Below, piece by piece: positions 44,981 through 54,602 of a stretch of 64,000 nucleotides of DNA (the stretch's first letter is position 1; each line of letters begins with the position of its first letter). Where the stretch lies: contig OY992536.1 of assembly GCA_963921195.1 (NCBI GenBank), forward strand, positions 181,544,995 to 181,608,994, given 5' to 3'. This DNA comes from Pegoplata infirma (Eukaryota; Arthropoda; Insecta; Diptera; Anthomyiidae). The notes below the pieces were generated by a model. It saw only the letters and a program-made list of their open reading frames with translations. It searched no databases and was not told where the DNA came from. The translations under genes were made by a program, and so were the position numbers.

Positions 44981-45291
44981 CAATAAATACCATTCAAAAT
45001 ATTAAAATTGTTAATTTTTTTAATAAATTTACAAACTGATATATTAAAATTAAAAAAGCAAAATACTTTTGTGAGCTGAAAAATGAGAGACAATTTGACA
45101 TTTTCTTAAAAATCTCATGCATAAAAAATTAAAATGAAGTGTTTAAAAATACAGAATTAAAGTTTAATCTTCCTTTATTTAATATCCAATAAAACATATA
45201 TTTATTTTTAAACATAAATTTTTTTCTATAGCGTTTTTTATTAAATTTCATTATATTTTGCATAAGCAAAATACTTTTGTGATACACTGTA

Positions 45292-46189
45292 TTTAGAATC
45301 CATGAGACCGACCTCAAATTCCTTAGAAATAATTTAGTTGACGACAAAATTATTACAACTATAAGTCAAAATGATTCAAATTGTATAAAAACTATAAGAA
45401 TATGCATTATTCATAATTACAATAAACCGAAATAACAAAAATAAATAAAATGGAATTTATAAAATAACCACAATACCAATTTGCATTTTGTGTTGATTAA
45501 TTTTGAGTAAAAATAATTTTCTTGAAAGTTGAAGAAAAGTTATTTTGTGATAGAATAATCTGACTTCAATTTAAAATAAATTTTGCTGGGTATTAAAAAA
45601 AATAAAATCTGATCAAATGCACGCAATATTTTAATTTCTTTGTAAAATAAGACAGAAATAGAGAACAAAAATATTTTATACCACAAAAGCCAAACAATAC
45701 AACAGCCTAAAACCATTTTACAAATCAGGGTTTCACAATTGGTGGTAAATTTTTAGAATCTGAAAATTTTATAATGCAACAATTGTATAAAAAGTAGAAT
45801 TGAAAAACTTACATATACCAAAAACAACGCTAAGAATGTAAAAAATTTTGCATTCGAAAAATATCTCAAAAACTTGAGGACTTTTCAATAAAAGAAACAT
45901 TATTTTGGTAAAAAAATGTTTAAAATGATGAAACATATACATTTTAAATAACATTGCTACACATCTTTTTTTTCATCACATTAATGCAGCTTTTTATCAA
46001 TATGGAAAGATGTCCTCAAATGAGTTTTTTTTGTGAGATTTGCTAAAATTATTCCCCGTGTTCCCGGAACCTAAAAGTCCGTAAAGTTAGAAACCTAACA
46101 ATAATCAAAAAAATATAATTTTAGCATGATAATGATTTTAGGCTGGTGTCTAATTTTAAAAAAGTTGCTGGACGGCACCTCAGTTTGAC
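45292..46189. other. Stretch without a recognisable gene
   Basis: AT-rich. GCTGGGTATT at 45583-45592 could be an isolated MITE end of the CCCAG type, but no left partner was found. Short overlapping frames only. Confidence 0.4.
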
Positions 46190-46831
46190 TATATCAGCTA
46201 ACAATTAACGAAAAAGAAAACAAGAATTACTATTTTCATTTTCTTAAAACCAAAAATTTTAATAACTTGGGTTTGTAACTTGTATAATAGTTAACCTCGT
46301 GGTGAATAAACCCGTTTTTCACCAACTGGTGAATAAAAAGAAACATAATTATTTTTCAACAAAATTTTTTTTTTCATAAATTTTTTTTTCATCAATTTTT
46401 TTTTTTTCATCAAATTTTTTTTCCATCAATTTTTTTTTTTATAAATTTTTTTTTTTCATCAAACTTTTTTTTCATAAAATTATTTTTTCATAATTTTTTT
46501 TTTTCATCAAACTTTTTTTTTATAATTTTTTTTATCAAATGTTTTTTTCATAAGTTTTTTGTTATCAAATTTTTTTTTCATTATTTTTTTTTGATTTTTT
46601 TTGAATCAAAATTTTTTTTTCATCAAAATGTTTTTTCATTATTTTTTTTTTATCACATTTTTTTTCATCAATTTTTTTTATCAAATTTTTTATCAAATGT
46701 TTTATTATCAATTTTTTACTCACCAAAAAATTTGTTTTTTCATATTTTTTTTCATGAATTTTTTTTAATCAAAAAATTTTTCTTTTCATCAAAAACTTTT
46801 GTTCACAAAAAGTTTTGGGTTCATTAAATAT
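46190..46831 (-). repeat. Inverted duplicate of 32.8-33.5 kb, first part
   Basis: Reverse complement of about 32830-33495: AACAATTAACGAAAAAGA, TAATAACTTGGGTTTGTAAC, TTCACCAACTGGTGAATAAA, then a (TTTTTTTCATCAA)n array at 46345-46810 and GGGTTCATTAAAT. It continues at 47745-47825 after the inserted direct-repeat element. Confidence 0.8.
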
Positions 46832-47731
46832 TTCACCTTAATGTACGTTTAAATAGCTGATTTTAATCTTACACACCTACAGTGACAATCGAAGAGTGCT
46901 GACGGAGGAAGGGTGGCTTCTTCCGAAAGCTGTCGACATCTCCACTCAGCCTGTGTTGTCAATTAATTTTTTCAGATTTTCTCATTGTACAACAAAAATA
47001 TTTATTTCTAAGAAATAATTAATATGGACTCAAACCGAAATAAATAAAACTTCAGTTATTAAATATAAAGTCCAACAATAAATAAAACAGAATTAATACT
47101 CAACTCATAAGGTACCATGCTTCTTAGACAAGGAATTGCTTAATTCTGAGGATATAAGGCTAGCTTCTCCATCCTCTGTTATAATGTTCATTAGGAACAT
47201 TGAACAGAGTTTGAATTAGATTAATGGATCTTGGCACAAAAGACCCATAAGGGTCGCAGTGCCGGCCGTTAGGGCTAGATCACCCCTTGAATAATAATAA
47301 TAAAGGTACCATGCTATTTAGTAATATTTCTAAGAATTTGAAATATGAAATATAAATTCAAACCTAACGGACATTTGCAACTCTGAGAAAATCTACTACA
47401 GTGTAAGAAATTACAACTGTGTTAGAAAAAGTTATAAATAGATTGATTAAGTTCGTGCTAAACGTAACATATGGGTGATGAAATGTGATATAATTCCCGT
47501 CAGCTTTTTCACCTTAATGTACGTTTAGCTGATTTTAATCTTACACACCTACAGTGACAATCGAAGAGTGCTGACGAAGGAAGGGTGGCTTCTTCCGAAA
47601 GCTGGCGACATCTCCACTTAGCCTGTGTTGTCAATTAATTTTTTCAGATTTTCTCATTGTGCAACAAAAATAATTATTTCTCAGAAATAATTAATATGGA
47701 CTCAAACCGAAATAAATAAAACTTCAGTTAT
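46832..47731. mobile_element. TRIM-like element (pair of ~226-bp direct repeats)
   Basis: 46832-47059 and 47508-47731 are direct repeats, almost identical, from TTCACCTTAATGTACGTTTA to AATAAAACTTCAGTTAT. They differ by a few substitutions and a 4-bp indel. They enclose 448 bp, of which 47122-47315 is a later retroinsertion plus its target duplication, leaving only about 250 bp of original interior. The comparable sequence at 32.8 kb lacks the whole unit, so it inserted as one block. The layout resembles a terminal-repeat retrotransposon in miniature, but the repeats do not start TG or end CA clearly and no primer-binding site was recognised. Confidence 0.55.
47122..47302 (+). mobile_element. 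Short retroinsertion with (TAA)n tail and 13-bp target duplication
   Basis: AAGGTACCATGCT at 47109-47121 is repeated exactly at 47303-47315. The insert ends AATAATAATAATA, and its GC-richer 3' part reads GACCCATAAGGGTCGCAGTG and CCGGCCGTTAGGGCTAGATC. A TAA-repeat tail is typical of I-type non-LTR elements, so this is probably a 5'-truncated LINE tail, or a SINE that borrows one. No coding sequence remains. Confidence 0.75.
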
Positions 47732-47744
47732 TTTTATTTAACAT

Positions 47745-47825
47745 AATTTAGTTTTTCATGAAAAAAAAAAATAATTTTTTTTACAGCAACTACTTTTTCA
47801 CCAAGTGTAAGCTTTTCGCATAAAA
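47745..47825 (-). repeat. Inverted duplicate of 32.7-33.5 kb, second part
   Basis: Reverse complement of about 32735-32820: TTTTTCATGAAAAA, CAACTACTTTTTCACCAAGT, GTAAGCTTTTCGCATAAAAA. Together with 46190-46831 it defines the empty site of the TRIM-like element. Confidence 0.7.
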
Positions 47826-48055
47826 ATTTTTGGGGGTCGGTCTTATAAATGACCCCTCTATGACGTACTATTGAAGCAGTAAAAATGATTTTAGTATTGG
47901 AAAATTACAATAAAATTTTTTCAAAAAATTTTAAAAATAGTAATAATCGTTATCCCACGATCCTCCTGGGCAAAAAATTTGTAGAATCGATAGAAGTTTT
48001 ATACAAAAAAATTTCAAAAAAATCGAAGAGTACAAACATTTTCAAAAATGAGATT

Positions 48056-48317
48056 CAGGGGCCTATTCACAAAAAAAGTCATAACTCAATCATAACTCAA
48101 TTTTTTTCATGTGGTTGTTGTAAACAATCGTAAAAAAATTCAAATTTTGTGTGAAAATTTAAAAAAAATAAAGACCTGCTACCCACATCGTCTCAAAATT
48201 GACAAATAATTTTAAATTTTGAGACTTTTTATGATTGTGTTTACAACAAACACAAGGAATATGAAGTTTGAAAATAATAAAATTAGTCATAACCAGTCAT
48301 AACTGAGAATAGGCCTG
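48056..48317. mobile_element. MITE with CAGGGGCCTATTC ends
   Basis: Left CAGGGGCCTATTCACAAAAA and AGTCATAACT; right AGTCATAACTGAGAATAGGCCTG. The inner arms also match (GTTGTTGTAAACAATCG against TTGTGTTTACAACAAACAC). 262 bp. The CAGGGGC start suggests hAT, but no 8-bp duplication was seen (flanks ATGAGATT and TTAAATTT). Confidence 0.65.
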
Positions 48318-48640
48318 TTAAATTTTAAAACTTAAAAATCGCATACTAGAGCGCTTTTAAGAATTTTTTGGGATTTTTTTTTTAAAGTACGTAAAAAAAA
48401 CAAAAATTTTGAAAAAAAATTTGAAATTTGGACTATTATTAAAGAAGTTATGAGGAAAAGAAGTTTGAGTAAAGGAACAAACTACCAATTTTTAAAAATT
48501 CGATATCTTTTGAACGGGTTATCAAAAAAATCTGAAAATTTACCACGAAGGAGTTTTCGAAGGGCACTAAAAACTGTAAACAAATTGGGAAAATCTAAAA
48601 AAAAAATTTTCAAAGTGTCCGATTTGGCATGGAATGCCCC
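48318..48640. other. AT-rich stretch without a gene
   Basis: Contains a 73-codon forward frame (48450-48671) rich in K, S and R with no recognised motif. GGCATGGAATGCCCCATAT at 48632-48650 resembles the terminus of fold-back family X, but no arm follows. Confidence 0.4.
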
Positions 48641-49143
48641 ATATATATTCATAATCCCCGATCGATTTTAAGACATTCTAGCGATGTCCGTCTGTCTGTC
48701 TGTGAAAATGGTGATCACGGACAAAATATTACACGGAGATGACTGAAACTTAACATGTCTATTGGAAGTTCTCCCGAGAAGTTTGGTATTGCATTTTAGC
48801 GATATCGGTTCAGCGGTTCAAAAGTTATGAACGAAAATGTAAGGACACCTCAAAAATTTTAGTACATTCAACATAACCTAAAAATACAAAATGCTTTTAT
48901 TCGGCTGCTGGTTGACATATGTGAACATAATTGAACACCAAATGGTATTTAAACAAGTACGAACATATTTTTTGACAAAAAAAGAAAAAAATCGTGGATT
49001 TTTTTTTCCAAATTTTTTTTTTCACGGAAATTTTTTTCAAAATTTTTTTTTTAAAGTAATTTCCTTTTAAAAAAGTTTTTTGCAATAATCTTTTAGACAT
49101 TGTGGAGGGTATCACTACATTCGGAAAGGCCGAATTTAAAATT
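48641..49143 (-). repeat. Mini-me-like element R2, reverse copy
   Basis: Plus strand: CCATATATATTCATAATCCC, GATCGATTTTAAGACATTCT, GTCCGTCTGTCTGTCTGTG, one CGGTTCAGCGGTTCAAAAGT module, ATTCGGCTGCTGGTTGACAT, a T-rich block, and the start reversed (CATTCGGAAAGGCCGAATTT). Similar in plan to R1 but with one module and different sequence. The same family is at 52452-54006. Confidence 0.75.
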
Positions 49144-49350
49144 TTTACTTGTTTGCACTTATTTTTGCACTCACTTACGAAATGTACAGCTCTTTTGGTT
49201 TTTTAATGGGGTCCTCGACTTATATTTTAATTCGTTTTGCATGGAATAGCAAAGTAACATAACATATTTTTTTCTAAAAAAACTTTGCTTTGGCAAGTAC
49301 ACCCAAATCTTCCGCAAAACATTATCATGATTTAATGTTAAAAATTTCAT
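49144..49350 (-). repeat. R5 reverse fragment
   Basis: TTTGCACTCACTTACGAAAT, GGGGTCCTCGACTTATATTT, TAGCAAAGTAACATAACAT and ACATTATCATGATTTAATG are the reverse complement of 32460-32640. It abuts R2. Confidence 0.7.
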
Positions 49351-49836
49351 AAAATTCCGGGGATCAAAAATTTTGCATCCATATTCCTGAGAAGAAAACA
49401 AGCACTTGAAATTATAATATTTACTGATAATTCAAAAAAAATTCATTACTGAGACTTTTATAATTTTAGTGTCCCGTTAAAATAAAATTTTTAGAAACCC
49501 TGTATTACATAAATACGGATTACGCATACATTGTATGAAACATACTGTTACAGCAAAAAACGCTTATTACTAATATTTTACACGCTTAACAAAAGTCATA
49601 ATTACAACAACACAAACAAAATATGAAAATTAAAAAAAGAATATTTATAACGAAATAAGAAAACAAAAGAATACTCATATTAATTTTTTTTTTAAATCAT
49701 CTAAAACGCGGTTTTATTACAAATAAAAAAATGTAAAAAACAAAAGAATGTTGAAAAAAAAAAATCTCGTGCGTTGGCAAAATCTGACAAAATGAAAAAG
49801 GAATTATGAAAATATCACATTGTTTATGAAATTCCC
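49351..49836. other. AT-rich stretch without a gene
   Basis: No frame, TIR or tandem unit was recognised before copy D begins. Confidence 0.45.
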
Positions 49837-51788
49837 TACACTCAAAAAAAAAAGTTTGTAAAATGACATAAAATCCCCGTGATTTTACGGGGCAGGTTTT
49901 GTAAAATATGTACTAGCAAGAATCCCCGTAATGTTACGGGGATAATTTGTAAATTGATTTAACAAAAGAAAATGTAAATTTACATTTTTTTTTGTAAAAT
50001 AATAACTTCGAGGTGAACATTTTTTTTTGTAAATTTACAAAAAATTTGGTAAATTTACAAAACAAAATTGTAAACTTACAGAAAAAGGTTGTTATTTTAC
50101 AACGAAAAGGTAGAAAATGAAAAAAATAAATTGTAGATTAACAAATTATTTGGTTAAACTACTGTTTTTACCGCAAAAAAATATTTAAAAAACTCGTATA
50201 TTTACAATAAAAATTGTAAATTTGCAAAAAAAAAATATTTAAATTTACAAAATAAATTGTAGACTTACAAAAAAAGTTTTAAATTTACAAAATAAAGTAG
50301 AAACTCAAAAAATAAAATTGTAAATTTACACATTGTTTGGTTAAACTACTGTTTTTATGGCAAAAATATTTGTACATTTACAATAAAAAGTGGTAAATTT
50401 ACAATTTTTATTGTATATATACTATTTTTTCTTATATTTTTGCAGTAAAAACAGTAGTTTAACCAAATAATTTGTAAATTTACAATATTTTTCTTGTATT
50501 TTCTACTTCATTTTTGTAAAATTACAACTATGTTCGTAAGTATACAATTTTGTTTTTTTAAATTTTCATATTTGTTTTGTAAATTTACAAAAAATTTGGT
50601 TTATTTACATATTTGTTTTGTAAATTTAAAGGTTTTCTTCCATTGGTGCATCTTATTTTTCCTACTTCGGCAGCTGGAGTAGCACTTCAACAACCTGAAA
50701 TGATTTTTTTTCACTTGAACACTTTTAACAAACTTTTTAATGTATAACACTGCACTTTTTTATTTTTTTCGACATTTCGTTTTTCTTAAGTAGAAAATAT
50801 GAGAATTGCGAAGGAGGCTACATAAGAAATTTCTTATATTTTCAGGAAAAATTAGTCAAAAAATAGCAATTTTTTTTTTAATTCTTTTAACTAGTATTTT
50901 TAAAAAATCGAAAAATTTTTTTTTGGATATTGTAGATTGGATGTTTAAGTACCTGTTAAAATAAGAAAAACTTAATTTTTCATAATTGGCAACTTTTTAT
51001 TGACATTTTAGGTGCCAAATTTAAAAAAAAAATGTGGTAAAATTACCAAAAAAAATGGTAAAAATACAAAAAAAAAAACTTAAACAATTTTATAGTAGAA
51101 ACACATAAAAATTGTGGTATTTTACTTAACGCAAATTACCAAAAAATGGCGTAAAAATTAAATTTTTTTGCTAAAGCTTACAATTAGTTGAAAAATGTTT
51201 GTGTCTGGAACTTAAAAAATTTCCAAAATTTTTATTCATGAAATTTTTTATTTATAAAAAATTATTTTTAACTAAATTTTTACTCCCAAACGCAAAAAAA
51301 AAATTTAACTTAGAAAATTTTTGCGTGTCCTATTGTTGAATAATTAATTTTTTTTTTGTAAAGCAACATTAATTCTAGTAATAAAATAAATTTTGTAAAA
51401 TTACATTGGAATTTTGTACTTTTTAATACATACATTTCAAACTGAAAACCTTGTAAACGATCTTAAAAAAAATAACACATTTTTTGGTAGAAAGACTAAA
51501 TAACATCAAGTAAAATTTTGTTGTACAATAACAGTTTTCTTGTGTAAAAAAACAAAACACCTTGTAATATTTTTTTACTTTGTAAAGTAATTCACTTTTT
51601 TGTAAATTTACCTAAAAAATTTGTAAAATAAATTAACCAACATAAGTATAATAGTATAATTACAAAGCAAACTGTAGTTTTCGTTTTATTAAATATACAA
51701 CAATTTTTGTAAAAAGACAAAAATATTAGTAAAATAGAATTACAAGACCTTTGACTTGTAATTTTACAAACTTTTTTTTTTGAGTGTA
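49837..51788. mobile_element. CACTCAAAA long MITE, copy D
   Basis: 1952 bp from TACACTCAAAAAAAAAAG to TTTTTTTTTGAGTGTA, TA at both ends. Collinear with copy C (8393-10280) across the GTAAATTTAC-rich arms and the core at about 50640-50825. D keeps the palindrome CCCCGTGATTTTACGGGG near its left end that is broken in C, and an extra AAATTACC-rich block near 51040-51160 that C lacks. No transposase, so mobilisation would be in trans. Confidence 0.82.
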
Positions 51789-52167
51789 GAGATAGATAGT
51801 CATATGTTTTTAAGGTGTGACCGATATTGTCAAACTTCAACGCGGCTAACCGCAAAGATTTACATTACCCCGCAGAAAAAGTGTGTGTTTCGATCTAAAA
51901 TCACCTATCTCGTGACTGGTAAAAAGGAGACATATCACTGAAGTGCCTATCACGTGTTAAATAATAATAAAACAGTCTCGAAAAACTTATCCAGTGACCG
52001 GATAGGACAAAACTAAATTTTCCAATTTTTAGCAAGTCCCAAATTAAAATTTTCCAAGATTAAGCAAACACGGTTTGTTGAAAATCTGTCACGATTATCT
52101 AGGTAAAATCAGCAGCGAAAGTTGTCAAAACAGCAGAGACATCTGCTAAGACATTTTGTACACCATT
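51789..52167. other. Stretch without a recognisable gene
   Basis: Moderately AT-rich, with no repeat structure or frame that I recognise. It leads into the 21-bp array. Confidence 0.4.
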
Positions 52168-52450
52168 TAGAGATGTAATTCGTAAAAGATCAATTGCAAT
52201 TCGAAGATTCTGTAAGTAATTCGAAGATTCCATTTGTAATTTGAAGATTCCATTTGTAATTCGAATGCTCCAATTGTAATTCAAAGATTTCAATTGTAAT
52301 TCGAAAATTCCAATTGTAATTCGAAGATTCCAATTGTAATTCGTTAAAGATTAATTGTAATTCGTAAAAGATCAATTGTAATTCGTAAAAGATCAATTGT
52401 AATTCGAAAAAAATCAACTGTAATTCGTAAAAAATCAATTGTAATTCGAA
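52168..52450. repeat. 21-bp tandem array (CAATTGTAATTCGWARAWT)
   Basis: About thirteen units of 21 bp, each with CAATTGTAATTCG followed by AAGATTC or TAAAAGAT. Because 21 is a multiple of three, the reverse strand stays open (52190-52453) and would encode heptads such as ELQLIFY. The frame ends with the array, so it is a product of the repeat. Confidence 0.85.
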
Positions 52451-52451
52451 C

Positions 52452-54006
52452 AAATAAAAAAGTTAAATTCGGCTTCGCCGAACGTAGTGATTCCCCCTAC
52501 AATTTCAAAAAACTTCATTTAAAAGCAAATTACTTTAAAAAAAAAATAAAAATTCCGCGAAAAAAAAAAATTTGGTAAAAAAAAATATGCGATTTTTTTC
52601 TGTTTTTGACAAAAAATATGTTCGAAATTGTTTAAATAGCATTTTGTGTTCAATTATGTTGACATATGTCAACCAGCAGCCGAGTTAAAGCATTTTGTAT
52701 ATTTAGGTTATTTTGAATGTACTAAAATTTTTGAGGTGTCCTTACATTTTCGTTTATAACTTTTGAACCGCTGAACCGATATCGCTCAAATGCAATACCA
52801 AACTTTTCGGAAGAATTTCCAATAAATATGTTAACTTTCAGTCATCTCCGTGTAATATTTTGGACGTGATCACCATTTCCACAGACAGACAGACGGACAG
52901 ACGGCCATCGCTGGAATGTATTAAAATCGATCGGAGATCATGAATAATATATATACTTTATGGGGCCCCAGACCGATATTTCAATGAGATACAAACGGAA
53001 TGACAAACTTATATATGAGGCATTCCACACCAAATGCGCCGCTACAGAAAAACATATGTCTCGTAAATTTCTGAATAGGTTTTTTGGATAGCCTTATATG
53101 GAACTAAGAAAATTGCGTTTTTGGATTTTCCCGTAAATTTCTGAATAGGTTGTTTGGATAGCCCTATATGGAACTAAGAAAATTGCGTTTTTGGTTTTTC
53201 AAATTTTCAAAAACTGGGCTTAGGAGGCGTGGTCAAATATTGGAAATATGGTAAAATTTGTGGCGAGTTGCCTTGATTAAATATTTATCACATGTTTGTT
53301 TGTCCATCTACACAAAAAAACTCGGAAACACGTTCTTCGTTTTTTTTTGAGAAAATCGCATTTGAATTTTAAATTTCATATCAATTTTGCAATTTGCATG
53401 TATTTTCTTGGTTCAACAGAGCGTATGAGAAATATTTATGCAATTAATATTACTCATTCGCAACGTTAAAACAAGAAAATACAAGCAAATTTCAAAATTG
53501 TTATGAAATTTAAAATTCAAATGCGATTTTCTCGAAAAAGACGAAGAACGTGTTTCTGAGTTTTTTTGTGTGGATGGACAAACATCTAAACTTAAAAAAA
53601 AATTAAAAAAAAAAATTGGCCGGATTTTTGATAAATTGACTTTTTTAAAAAATGGAAAATTTCAGAACGGGTTCTGAAAATTTTCCAAAAAAAAATTTTA
53701 ATCGATAGCCCATACAAAACTATATAAGAATGTAAATTTTTGAGATTGTAGTGCATTCCGTTTCAATGTGATAAATATTTAATCAAGGCAACTCGCCACA
53801 AATTTGACCATTTTTCCAATATTTGACCACGCCTCCTAAGCCCAGTTTTTGAAAAATTGAAAATCCAAAAACGCAATTTTCTAAGTTCCATATAGGGCTA
53901 TTCATACAACCCATTCGGATGTTTACGGTACATATGTTTTTTTCGCTGAACATTTGGTGTGGAATGCCTCATATATACCCTTTATCACTAGAGTGGAGGA
54001 TATAAA
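52452..54006 (+). mobile_element. Mini-me-like element R2, copy interrupted by family X
   Basis: Starts AAGTTAAATTCGGCTTCGCC, has the T/A-rich block, the CGTTTATAACTTTTGAACCG module, GACAGACAGACGGACAGACG, and ATATACTTTATGGGGCCCC. At TGACAAACTTATATAT (53016) it breaks and resumes at 53971 with ATATATACCCTTTATCACTA and GAGTGGAGG. The break is filled by family X (53017-53970), the younger insertion. Confidence 0.8.
53017..53970. mobile_element. Fold-back family X, complete copy nested in R2
   Basis: Ends GAGGCATTCCACACCAAATG and CATTTGGTGTGGAATGCCTC. The arms match through GTAAATTTCTGAATAGG, GGGCTTAGGAGGCGTGGTC and GCGAGTTGCCTTGATTAAAT. A block of about 190 bp with CAGAACGGGTTCTG is only in the right arm. 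The first 50 bases of the left arm are partly duplicated (53060 and 53130). Host sequence on both sides is ATATAT, consistent with a short TA-type duplication that cannot be delimited here. 954 bp, no coding capacity. Confidence 0.88.
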
Positions 54007-54602
54007 AAGGGTATACGCCAAACAAATTTCGTAAAAAGATTTAAAATCATTCAGCTTTTATTCAGTTCATGCATTTAAATTTTAAAGAATAATTTTTTTT
54101 TGTTATTTTTTGCAATTCAAACACTATTTTTGCACTTCGCTTGGACCCAGAGGATAGGATTATGTCTTTTTTTTGTCCCGCCCGCTTTTGTGGGCGTGGA
54201 TAAAAAGAATTAATTTGACTAATTATAAAATTGTTGTATTCTAAATGCAAAAAGACTAAAAAAAGAATGTGAAAATTTTTATCGGGAGGGGAAAGGTATC
54301 CCCCCATGAACCCCGCCAACACCCCTTAAAAAATGTGCCTGAAGATTTTCTTTTTTACTAAAAAAATTATGTCATTAATTGCTTGTAGTTTATTTAAAAA
54401 GTTTTACGTTTAGTCGTTTTTAAAAAAAAAAACTTTTGTTTGATGTTCAGTTTTTTTCAATGAATACTTCTGTCCTTTGTTTCAAAAATAACACACTAAA
54501 AAATTAAGATTTTCATTGACATTTAATTTTTAAAGTCATTTAATTTTGTACTGTTTATAAAAACTAGTGATTATTCTTTAAATTTTTAATGATTTGTATA
54601 AG
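54007..54602. other. Stretch without a recognisable gene
   Basis: An 86-codon reverse frame (54062-54322) has no recognised motif. It covers a GC-richer patch at 54140-54330 (GGTATCCCCCCATGAACCCC), which may be single-copy DNA. Confidence 0.4.

Larger units (their letters stand above)
43587..45289. mobile_element. Tc1-like transposon fold-back (two 3' halves head to head)
   Basis: Terminal inverted repeats CAGTGTATCACAAAAGTATT and AATACTTTTGTGATACACTG, each flanked by TA (43585-43586 and 45290-45291). Both halves carry the C-terminal part of a Tc1-family transposase reading outward, reverse in the left half and forward in the right, plus matching 3' sequence (GAAAATGTCAAATTGTCTCT and its inverse). 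The halves join near 44505-44520. The 1703-bp size is close to a normal Tc1 element, yet the N-terminal coding part is absent from both halves. It could move only if supplied with transposase from elsewhere. Confidence 0.85.
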
